From contig AUXH01000200.1 in the NCBI GenBank assembly GCA_000482145.1, positions 1 to 29,423 of the forward strand: a stretch of DNA of 29,423 nucleotides, given 5' to 3'. A model generated the notes under the pieces. The model made no database searches. It worked only from the letters and a program-made list of their open reading frames with translations, and had not been told where the DNA came from. Made by a program: the position numbers and the translations under genes. This stretch comes from Strigomonas culicis (taxonomy: Eukaryota; Euglenozoa; Kinetoplastea; Trypanosomatida; Trypanosomatidae). Shown here in pieces: positions 15,764 through 23,631 of this stretch; position 1 is the stretch's first letter; each line of letters starts with the position of its first letter.

Positions 15764-16069
15764 TTACGTGAAGAATATCCAGTAGACAACACTCAAGACA
15801 AACAGGATGGTGAGCGGGTTGCTGAAGAGGCGCTTCAGGTCGCCGGACCGCGGGTCGTCATACGTCCCCGGCAGTGGGACAGCTGCTACCTCGTACCCTG
15901 GCACCCACCGGTTCGGATATGTATATCTATTTGCATACCAGACATCGCTTGTCACCGAGTTACACTCCTGATTTGGATCCGATCGACGGCGGAACCAAGA
16001 CGTAGAAAAGACACGCGGCTTCTCTTGGAAATCGTATGTTGTGGTAAAGTCGTCTTTTCTATGAAACAT
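15764..16069 (-). CDS. Small tail-anchored membrane protein
   Basis: A 101-residue protein with no family that I recognise. Residues 1-80 are soluble, Arg- and aromatic-rich (several W, Y and F residues, SWFRRRSDPN near 24-33). The last 18 residues (NPLTILFVLSVVYWIFFT) form one hydrophobic segment that ends the protein, so it is probably tail-anchored or a single-pass subunit. Size and topology fit small subunits of mitochondrial complexes or outer-membrane proteins; no diagnostic motif decides this. The start is the ATG at 16069; a C/T tract and an AG at 16105-16104 lie about 34 nt before it, so it has its own mRNA. It sits between the nucleoporin and bromodomain genes. Confidence 0.7.
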   Translation of the reverse strand: MFHRKDDFTTTYDFQEKPRVFSTSWFRRRSDPNQECNSVTSDVWYANRYTYPNRWVPGYEVAAVPLPGTYDDPRSGDLKRLFSNPLTILFVLSVVYWIFFT

Positions 16070-16594
16070 ATTGATCTGTGTAATGCAACGCTAGCAGTAA
16101 TGACTACAAATGGAGTAAAGGGTCCAATAGAAAGAGAGAGAGAGGGGGGGGAATAGACAGCGAAGTGTATCAACACAACCAACACCGAGAAAGAAGAAAA
16201 GAGGAAGAACACAGCACGTATTTGCATCCACATTTAGATACTCTCTTTTGAAGATTATCATTGATGCGTCATTAAGGGACAAACGCCTACGGCGAACAAC
16301 TTCTATATATTAATATACTGAATTAAGTGCTTGTGTTAACATTTATTCATTTTGTTTTGTTATTTTCTGCTTTTGGTCAGCTATACAACGAGGAGAGGGC
16401 AAAAACAACACGAGAAGCAATAACATCACACAGTCTATAAGTAGCGATAGCGGCCTCCACTTATCCCAATTGTCGACTATATAGAACGAAGAGTGCAAGT
16501 GCTCAAAAGGGTACCATTTACAAGGAATAAGGGAGGCATGCAGGACAGATATGTCGTACGTCCTTCTGCTGCCCGCACGTCCAGATCATGTGGC
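16070..16594. other. Spacer between nucleoporin and tail-anchored gene
   Basis: No gene is seen. The coding strand has a pyrimidine tract at about 16127-16150 (C7 then (TC)n) and an acceptor AG in TTTGTAG at 16105-16104. From about 16300 to 16594 it is AT-rich, the likely 3' UTR of the nucleoporin mRNA. Confidence 0.6.
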
Positions 16595-19500
16595 TTAAAA
16601 AAGCACACGAGTAGTTATATCGTTTATACGGTCCTGTGCTTGTCGCACCGCGTCCTGATCACTGGGTGCCAACGGCTGCAGTAAGGCGAGGCGAATGAAG
16701 TTTCTAACGGTCTCCACAAAGACATTCAGATCGTACGTTCGGTCATTATTGGCGCAAACAGCTTCTAATACGACCGCGAGCGAGTACACAAGGTATCCGG
16801 GTGGCGGGTTCGCGATAATAGTGGCGGCGTCATCCTTGTTCTCGATGATGCTTTGGTACGTACGAAACAGAACAATGGCATCGACGCCGCAAACGAGGAG
16901 CAGCCGCACGGCGTCGCTGCTCCCTGCGGGGCAGCTCACGCACAGACTCAGCTCTAGCATGCGCACCACGGCACACAGAGGGAAGCTCGTCGACTGTCTC
17001 AGATGGCGCTCGATGAGGCGCCGCGTGACGGTCTCATACGTCTCGGTCCTGTTGGCATAGCACTTCCGCACGCAGTCGACGAACACAGGAATGTCCCTGT
17101 ACATGTTGTTCATCAAGACGTCCAGCTGCACCTCCGCACCTCCGAAAACGGCATACATACCCGCAATGTTGAGTATCACAAGTGCGTCCACCGCTCGGTC
17201 CGAGAGCAAATGGAGGTGCGACTGGGCCGCCTCGCGGCCTGTCTGTACGCGCCCGTCCAGCGATATGGACGCGTCCAAGTCGCTGCTGCCGGACGACAGG
17301 AAGACCCCAATGATATCCACCAGTCGCTGCTGCGCCTCCATGTTGCGCAGCCGCATGCGCACCTCCTCCGCCTGATCCGAGCCGCATTCCGTGGCCCACT
17401 CATGTGCCTCTCGCAGGGCGGCGATCCGCCTCAGCAGCCGATCGGACACATTCACGTTGTTCATCGGGGCATCCGCCACGTACAGGCTCTGCTCAATGGC
17501 CTTCCTAAAGTCGCCCTGGTGGGAGCGCAGGTAACGCGCGTATTCGCCCCCCATGGCGCCGGCGTTCTGCATCAAGTAATCCTTCAGGAACTGTGACTTG
17601 GCACCTACCAGCGTTTCTTTCAACGACTCGCTGATCTTCTCATCCGCACGAGGCTCGTTCAGCCAGTCGAAGAGGTAGAAGTGGGACATCTGATCGCTGG
17701 GCTCCACCTGCCATATAGTTCCCGAAACGGACGGACCCCCCAGTAGCCTGTCGACCACGCTCCGGTGCGACAGCCACGCGTCGCTGATAACCTTTGTAAC
17801 CAGAGCGAGAATCTGCCGCTTCTTCTGATACACGGCGTAAGAGGAAGGATGTGTCGTTGCTTCGCAGGACTGTCCGCTGCGCTCCGCTAGAAAAATGGGA
17901 AACGCGACCGTGTTGCTCAGATCCAACTGCTGTGCCGCGTGGAGCAGCAGCCGAACCGATACGTCTTCCCGCTTGGAACCGTTGAGGCTATTGCATAGCT
18001 GCTGAAGCGTGCCGGACTCCCAGTAGGAGAGGGCATTCGGTGTGACCCTCGCCTCCCACTGGGCCATCTCCGCCTCCGACAGAAACCCAATGGCATTTCG
18101 CTGTGTGAGCAATTCCATTTCCGTGACATCCTTGTACTCGTAGACGCTCTGGCGCGTGAAGAAATGTGGACATGCCTTATGCAGGCTGAAGAGCCGGCGC
18201 GACTGGTCGCTGTTGAAAGAGCTCACACCCTCATTGGACGCTGAAAAGACGACGTTCATCCGGCTCCCCAAACGGTGCGCGATTTCCTCCTCACGCACGA
18301 TCTGACTGAATGTCGTGTTGCGGTCCTCCTTGTCTAGCGGCACTCCCCTAAACGAACGAAGAAACAGCGCCGTTTGCAGAGACTTGCTGGCAATCAAGAA
18401 GCACTGATACAGGAAGGCATTCTGGAGACGATTCAAATCTTGCACAGACATTTGGCTGTTTCCAGGTAGCGTCACAATCACCTTGTCTCGAAACCACTGT
18501 TGCGGAGCATTCACTTGCGGACTGCTATTTTTATACGTGTCGATGTCTTTACTCTCCAGAAACTCGCAGAGCCGGGACAGGTTCGCTTCGACCGCAGCCA
18601 GATTAAACTCCTGCAGACGAACCAGAGGCAGCTCCCACACCAAGTAGAGAACGCGACTAATATAATTCAGAAGACCGGACGCGAAGGGTGACATGGTGAC
18701 CGTGATCTGCCGAGACCCGTTCGAGGTTGAAACGACTTGCGTGGTTTGGACCTCGGCGCTGCGGAGACGCTCCGCAGCCAGCCGTTGGGCGTCCGCCGAA
18801 TTGCCGCTGAGAATACCCTTTCCCAGCGCCTCCAGTGAGCGGCCCGCCGTCCTCCTGTCGCTCGAACGCGCCGCGGACGAGAAGGCCTTGTCGCCTTCGT
18901 ACTGGGCAGCGTTCATGTGAAGGGCCCCTATGGCAATCTGCAGCAGCATGGCGCCGTAGTCTGCGGGGTGGCACACCGCCGCGAAGCGGTCCAGCAAACC
19001 GTCTCGGCAGGAGGCGTCGGCACGGCTCAGGATCATGTAGAGGGTGTCGACGGCCCGCAGCTGCATGTACAGCGAGATGCCGTGACGGTGCGCCACAATG
19101 AAACGGGAAGGAGAGGTGAACACTTGATTGCAAAGGTCATTCGGACTTTCGACGTGCAGCTCGGGGACCTTTTCCATGGCATCCACTCGAATGATGTCCG
19201 CGCTGGAGGCACCGAAGTGGACGACAATCTCGCGCGCGGTATTGTGCGGCGCAAGCACCGTCTTGGGCGACGTTGCAACCACAATTTCGTCAGAGGAAGT
19301 TTCGTCGTTGCGGTCAAAGCACGCGAACAGAACTGTGGAGCCTGCCGCAAAGCAACACCCCACATCGCGGTCACCACCAAGGTGGGAGGGGATGTGTGTG
19401 CAGAATTGAATCTGGACGTGTTGATCGCCGAGCATCGGGGTGCTGTAGCGATACCGGAATTGGTCGCCGCCACTTCCCACCGCCACCAGAGTACATCCAT

Positions 19501-20485
19501 CCGCGTCCGGGTCGATAATGAAGAGCTGCTGCAGACCAGAAGCGCCGCTCCCGCTGGCGTAGTCTCCTTGCGCGTAGGAGGGCTTATGTCGCAGCTCCGT
19601 CGACTTCTTGATACCGTTGGCGACCACGCGCCACGCGGTAATCGTACTTGTATCGTCCAGAGTAAAAAGGACGTCTCGCTTTTCATCGATGGCAATGTCC
19701 TTCAGTGGATACTTCTGCTTCGTCCACCGTGCGCGCAGATTATTCATGAGCGAGGCTGCCTGTCCCAACACCGGATAGCTAGAAAAGGCGTAGGAGTAGC
19801 ACACAAGACGTATTTTGGGTGTCAGGGGAGTGTTCTCGTTTGCATACACCACTTCATACACGTCTCCATCGGCCGCCGCGCAAAAAATCCTTCCCTGTTG
19901 CGTAATGCCATTCATTTTCTTGATGCGTACATCGGACACCACCGTGTAGTCCAGTGTCGTGATTTTCAAATCGTTCATGTAGTTAATATCTCGCGTCCAA
20001 ACACCGACGAGTGTGACGGATGTAGAAGTTGCTATTGGTAACAGGTACGAAATATGACCCTCAAACACACCCGCTTTGGGCTTCACAGGGTTACCCACTG
20101 CCGTAATGAGGTCCGGGATCTCATCGTAACAGCAAAACTCGCGCCCATCTCGATAGTCCCACAGGACCAACTTGTTGTCCACGGTGAACCACACGCGCGA
20201 GAGCTCTGCAAAAATGCCGACAAACGAGGTATACTGCATCTGACCCCACACAGCAAGCAGCGGCTCCGGCCATTTTAGGCCGCCGAGGGGCAGAAAATTA
20301 GGTATCGCAAAGGTGGTATCATTCGTGCACAAGGCAATCGGATCCGATGCGACGCTGCCGGAAGCGGAAGGACTCGCGTCTCTCTCTTTGGTGGAGTGCA
20401 CTATTTCAGTCGATATGCCATTCTCGATCGCTTGTTTGATGTCCTTCTGGCTTTGGGACGCATCAGTAAACTGCGTTGGATTCAT
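16595..20485 (-). CDS. NUP144: Nup155/Nup170-family nucleoporin (TbNup144 type)
   Basis: A 1296-residue scaffold nucleoporin of the inner ring. The N-terminal beta-propeller (about 60-480) carries the family signature: GIFAELSRVWFTVDNKLVLW (89-108), followed by a DYRDG turn, then AVGNPVKPKAGVFEGHISYL, which matches animal Nup155 in order and wording. The remaining 800 residues are mostly helical and fit the C-terminal alpha-solenoid. T. brucei has one such protein, TbNup144, of similar mass. It should anchor inner-ring nucleoporins and membrane contacts at the nuclear envelope. No truncation or frame break is seen. The start ATG at 20485 gives a normal family N-terminus. Several long plus-strand frames overlap it and are shadows. 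Confidence 0.88.
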   Translation of the reverse strand: MNPTQFTDASQSQKDIKQAIENGISTEIVHSTKERDASPSASGSVASDPIALCTNDTTFAIPNFLPLGGLKWPEPLLAVWGQMQYTSFVGIFAELSRVWFTVDNKLVLWDYRDGREFCCYDEIPDLITAVGNPVKPKAGVFEGHISYLLPIATSTSVTLVGVWTRDINYMNDLKITTLDYTVVSDVRIKKMNGITQQGRIFCAAADGDVYEVVYANENTPLTPKIRLVCYSYAFSSYPVLGQAASLMNNLRARWTKQKYPLKDIAIDEKRDVLFTLDDTSTITAWRVVANGIKKSTELRHKPSYAQGDYASGSGASGLQQLFIIDPDADGCTLVAVGSGGDQFRYRYSTPMLGDQHVQIQFCTHIPSHLGGDRDVGCCFAAGSTVLFACFDRNDETSSDEIVVATSPKTVLAPHNTAREIVVHFGASSADIIRVDAMEKVPELHVESPNDLCNQVFTSPSRFIVAHRHGISLYMQLRAVDTLYMILSRADASCRDGLLDRFAAVCHPADYGAMLLQIAIGALHMNAAQYEGDKAFSSAARSSDRRTAGRSLEALGKGILSGNSADAQRLAAERLRSAEVQTTQVVSTSNGSRQITVTMSPFASGLLNYISRVLYLVWELPLVRLQEFNLAAVEANLSRLCEFLESKDIDTYKNSSPQVNAPQQWFRDKVIVTLPGNSQMSVQDLNRLQNAFLYQCFLIASKSLQTALFLRSFRGVPLDKEDRNTTFSQIVREEEIAHRLGSRMNVVFSASNEGVSSFNSDQSRRLFSLHKACPHFFTRQSVYEYKDVTEMELLTQRNAIGFLSEAEMAQWEARVTPNALSYWESGTLQQLCNSLNGSKREDVSVRLLLHAAQQLDLSNTVAFPIFLAERSGQSCEATTHPSSYAVYQKKRQILALVTKVISDAWLSHRSVVDRLLGGPSVSGTIWQVEPSDQMSHFYLFDWLNEPRADEKISESLKETLVGAKSQFLKDYLMQNAGAMGGEYARYLRSHQGDFRKAIEQSLYVADAPMNNVNVSDRLLRRIAALREAHEWATECGSDQAEEVRMRLRNMEAQQRLVDIIGVFLSSGSSDLDASISLDGRVQTGREAAQSHLHLLSDRAVDALVILNIAGMYAVFGGAEVQLDVLMNNMYRDIPVFVDCVRKCYANRTETYETVTRRLIERHLRQSTSFPLCAVVRMLELSLCVSCPAGSSDAVRLLLVCGVDAIVLFRTYQSIIENKDDAATIIANPPPGYLVYSLAVVLEAVCANNDRTYDLNVFVETVRNFIRLALLQPLAPSDQDAVRQAQDRINDITTRVLF

Positions 20486-21051
20486 ATTCCTGTTGACTTC
20501 AACTCAGGACAAGTAATTAATTATTGCTTTTTTTTTATCCTTTCTAGAGAAGAATGTGCGTGTGTGTGTGTGCGTGTGTGTGTGTGCGTGTGTGTGTGTG
20601 TGCGTGTGTGTGTGTGCGTGTGTGTGTGTGTGCGTGCGTTTCTATCTGTGTCTGTATATATATGCGTGGACTTTATACTTCTTGATATATTTTTCGATGC
20701 TCCAAGGACAAAAACTTGAAGAAGTAAAAAAAAACTTGTTAGTATGGTGAGTGGCAGGCGTAGAGGAGGGTCAAAGGAAAGTAAAAAAAAAATAATGCCA
20801 GCCTAAAGGAATCAGCCAGTTAGAATGGAATTGCAACAACTTCAATATGTAGGTATTTTATGGATATATGCAACACATTCATTTCTAGAGTAATGAAACA
20901 TTTTGCAACGCGTAGATAAGGGGAGTAAATACAAATAAGAAGTACTCAACACTGCATAGCATTGAAGGAGAGAACAGAAAAAACAAACAGTAAAGAAAAA
21001 ATGTACAGTTTTCCTTACCCACGTGTCTACATATTACCAATAAATCAAGCC
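20486..21051. other. Spacer between LRR and nucleoporin genes
   Basis: No gene is supported. On the coding strand, TTCTTCTCTAG just after the (CA)n-type repeat (20555-20638) gives one acceptor about 60 nt before the nucleoporin ATG, and further AGs lie closer. The part from 20640 to 21051 is AT-rich and is the likely 3' UTR of the LRR gene. Confidence 0.55.
20555..20638. repeat. (TG/CG) alternating tract with 30-bp period
   Basis: An uninterrupted 84-base alternating pyrimidine-purine run. It is made of (TG)n blocks each closed by CG, with unit lengths 14, 14, 16, 14, 16. Bases 20575-20604 and 20605-20634 are the same 30-base unit twice. On the coding strand it is CA-rich and lies upstream of the nucleoporin gene. 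Confidence 0.9.
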
Positions 21052-22923
21052 TTAATCCGAATCAGAGCTAATCATTAAGGATTGGAAACGATTCACCTTC
21101 TTGCCCATCGTCGCCGATGTAGTAGACGCGGGTGCGGCACTTGCGGGAGCCGGTGTCGACGCTGCGGAGGGTCTGGTGGTCTTTGCGGCGACGGCTGCTA
21201 CTTCACGGAATTGGAGCGAGCCCCCGCGTTCCTTTTCCATGTCAGGAACGGAGCTCCTGATAGAGATTGGATCTACTCGAACGCTGCTGTCGACTGGCAC
21301 CGAGCCAGCATTACTGGCAAGTTCGGCTTGCGCATTATTGCCCTGATTGCCCTCACCGAACAAGATGCTTGACTGTGCACTCTCTCTCACGCTTTCCTTC
21401 ACACTAGTTTTTGTTCCCTGGGGCGTTGCCACAATCTTTTTGAAAGGAATAACCTCATCATCCGACTCACTCATTGCTATATTTGCGAAGCGCGACTGAA
21501 TCTTTGAGATTGATGGATCGGTCGTCGGTGACTCGGACTGACTCAATGATACAGCCTGCACTATCGGAGCGTCCGGTACAGAAGTTTCAAAGTCAACAGT
21601 GATGTCCGTCGCGACCGCGCCACTTTCGTGGGAGCTTACTCGCGAATGACGGGTGCTTACCAGAGTTGTCGCCGCCACTTCATATAACAAAGAAGTCCTT
21701 GGAGACTGCTCCAAGGCAGCCGCGGAGTGTGTACTGCCTTTCACAGAATCTGATTTATGCGATTTATGTGCGCTCCGCCTCTCAGTCGACGCAGATGTGA
21801 CACTTTTCGCTGCGTTGTCGAGCTCTCTCGGCCCGTCACCGGACCGCGATTCTTCCGCGCGATCGTGAGCGTCTAGCGAAATCGGCGGTGCTGGTTTGCC
21901 TTGCAGCATGTACAGAGTAGTATAGAAGGCGGAGAGTGATCCCTTCTTTCCAAAACGCAAGTCTATCTGCGCGCCGAACTCGTCGGTCATCATGAGGTGA
22001 CTGGGAGCTCGATATCTACACTCTAGCTTTGCGATGGGTACTTCGAACACGGGATCACGAGTCAAGAACTCTAAAATGTGCAATTTCTTCGAATCGAGTT
22101 GAAGGCACACGCGACGAAGGTCCTCTGCCTTTACGTTGCTTTGCATAAACACGTTGTCTGCGAAGGTGAAGGAACTAATACAGACTAACTGACTGGGAGT
22201 GAGTGTGCCATCATTCGCCTCCATACCGACCTCCATGTCCTTCTCCTGCGAAGATTGAGTCCTTCGCCCCTTTATCCTGCTGTGTTGCACTTCCTTCTCC
22301 AACTCTGTTATGCGCTTCGTCAGTCGCTGTATGACGTCTGACTTGCGTATGCGCTCTCCTGTATTTGCCTTCCCTAGAAGTAAATCGGGCGTTTGGGGCA
22401 GCAGCAGCCCCTCTAGTGCGTTGACAATGGACACCTTGGGCTGATGCTTCCGCTTCCGCTCCTTTTGTGCCAATTTGCACTCGCTGATGATACGATGTAG
22501 CTCCTCCGCTGAGTAGCGCCGCAGGTCGTACAACCAGCCGTAGCTCACCGCCACTGCCGCCTCCGGCGTTGCTCGGCGCGCCATTTCGTACTCCTCCTCC
22601 GTGACACCAACTCCATCTATGACTTTCACGGAATACCCAATCACCATGAGCGCCATGATGCGGTAGAAGGGGTGAGAAGAAAGAGGGTTTCCCATGAGGT
22701 TGAGTATCTTCAAGGAGCGCTGCTTCGTGAGGCCGTAAAAACTATGTATATTGTTATCTTGGATGTGTAGCTCTAATAAGTAAGGGTGTGTACCGAAGTG
22801 CTCAAAATCGCGAAGCTCATTGCTCTTCACGTTCATCGCAACAAAGTTACATTGAGCCAGCTCCTTAACACCCAGCCACGTATCCACCTCCTTTCCCACA
22901 AGATCTAGACGATGGAACGACAT
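21052..22923 (-). CDS. Leucine-rich-repeat protein with coiled coil and Ser-rich tail
   Basis: A 623-residue protein. Residues 1-118 hold U2A'-type leucine-rich repeats ending in a cap: YLLELHIQDNNIHSF (48-62), LKILNLMGNPLSSHPFYRI (71-89), then VIDGVGVTEEEYEMA. A charged helical stretch with a short coiled coil follows (about 145-225). A region at 245-345 (LHILEFLTRDPVFEVPIAKL) looks like a beta-rich folded domain. The rest is Ser/Thr/Ala-rich and probably disordered, with two similar short motifs at 478-490 and 612-623. The start is the ATG at 22923: the frame continues upstream 80 codons, but that stretch is a translated pyrimidine tract. Cap-type LRR proteins in kinetoplastids are often flagellar or basal-body proteins, but nothing here decides location. 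Confidence 0.8.
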   Translation of the reverse strand: MSFHRLDLVGKEVDTWLGVKELAQCNFVAMNVKSNELRDFEHFGTHPYLLELHIQDNNIHSFYGLTKQRSLKILNLMGNPLSSHPFYRIMALMVIGYSVKVIDGVGVTEEEYEMARRATPEAAVAVSYGWLYDLRRYSAEELHRIISECKLAQKERKRKHQPKVSIVNALEGLLLPQTPDLLLGKANTGERIRKSDVIQRLTKRITELEKEVQHSRIKGRRTQSSQEKDMEVGMEANDGTLTPSQLVCISSFTFADNVFMQSNVKAEDLRRVCLQLDSKKLHILEFLTRDPVFEVPIAKLECRYRAPSHLMMTDEFGAQIDLRFGKKGSLSAFYTTLYMLQGKPAPPISLDAHDRAEESRSGDGPRELDNAAKSVTSASTERRSAHKSHKSDSVKGSTHSAAALEQSPRTSLLYEVAATTLVSTRHSRVSSHESGAVATDITVDFETSVPDAPIVQAVSLSQSESPTTDPSISKIQSRFANIAMSESDDEVIPFKKIVATPQGTKTSVKESVRESAQSSILFGEGNQGNNAQAELASNAGSVPVDSSVRVDPISIRSSVPDMEKERGGSLQFREVAAVAAKTTRPSAASTPAPASAAPASTTSATMGKKVNRFQSLMISSDSD

Positions 22924-22934
22924 GGTGATGTTCG

Positions 22935-23015
22935 CTTTAAGTGAAAAAAAAAAACAGAAAACAGAAAGAGAAAGAAAAAAAAACGTAAGAGTGAGGGAGA
23001 GGGAGAGTGGGGAGA
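22935..23015 (-). promoter_or_regulatory. Long pyrimidine tract and acceptor for the LRR gene
   Basis: The coding strand is C/T-rich over about 23015-22943 (CTCCCTCTCCCTCACTC, then T8CTTTCTCTTTCTG and T11). TTTAAG-type context follows with the AG at 22936-22935. Eleven bases then precede the ATG at 22923. This excludes the hydrophobic upstream extension as protein. Confidence 0.75.
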
Positions 23016-23247
23016 ACCGAATGTACAACGTATAACACAACAATCTAGATAAAATCAAAACAAGACAGGTGATTCTCAGTAAGAGAAGCATTAAAACAAT
23101 ACACGTTTGAGCACAGACGTCTAGTGGATATTTCAGTATTACTTTACTTCTATCAATAACCAATCGTACAGCGAGAGAAGTCCAAGTGGAGTCTTTGTTT
23201 AAAAAAAAAACTTTTTTATTTCATTTGGCGCCTCCCTTTGTATTGAT

Positions 23248-23304
23248 TGGATAATCCATATATATGTATGGATCTATATATATTATCCATAGAAAGATGG
23301 ATAA
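23248..23304. repeat. Cluster of alternating inverted repeats (ATCCAT/ATGGAT)
   Basis: Three perfect inverted repeats sit side by side: TGGAT-A-ATCCA (23248-23258), ATCCATA-TATATG-TATGGAT (23254-23273) and TTATCCAT-AGAAAG-ATGGATAA (23283-23304, 8-bp stem with 6-nt loop). ATGGAT at 23268-23273 can also pair with ATCCAT at 23285-23290. It lies in the presumed CCT8 3' UTR. Confidence 0.85.
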
Positions 23305-23631
23305 ATATAGAGGTATGTGCATTTCACTTTCCGCTGGTATTTATTTTACTGTTGTTTCATTCCCAGCACTAGTAGTTAATAATGTGTTTTTTTTTTTTCT
23401 TTTCTTTTCATTATTTTTTCTTTTTTTTTTCTGGTTTGTTTACATATATACGTGTATATGCACTTGATCTCTTTTCTTTCATCCACTTTCCCTTTGTCTC
23501 TTAGAGAGAAAATGGTAGGTGTCGCTCGCCTTTTTTTTTTTAAGTATGAATAAAAAGCACGTACAAATCATCCATTCAAGGAAAAAAAAAAAGAAGAACA
23601 GTGGGGAAAGAAAAGCTAAAGAGATCAACCT

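Larger units (their letters stand above)
22924..23631. other. 708-nt spacer between CCT8 and LRR genes
   Basis: No gene is supported. From 23631 down to about 23100 is the likely CCT8 3' UTR. It is A-rich in the transcript (for example 23380-23436) and contains the inverted-repeat cluster at 23248-23304. Below this come the tract and acceptor of the LRR gene. Confidence 0.6.

Noticed and set aside
18917..20041. 374-codon plus-strand ORF opposite the nucleoporin
   Set aside because: It lies wholly inside a gene with clear family motifs on the other strand, shows no recognisable domain and lacks processing signals. It is a shadow.
22924..23163. 80-residue hydrophobic N-terminal extension (signal-peptide-like) of the LRR protein
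   Set aside because: The Ser/Leu/Phe-rich stretch is the translation of the CT/T pyrimidine tract, and the acceptor AG at 22936-22935 lies after it. The first ATG downstream of the acceptor is at 22923.
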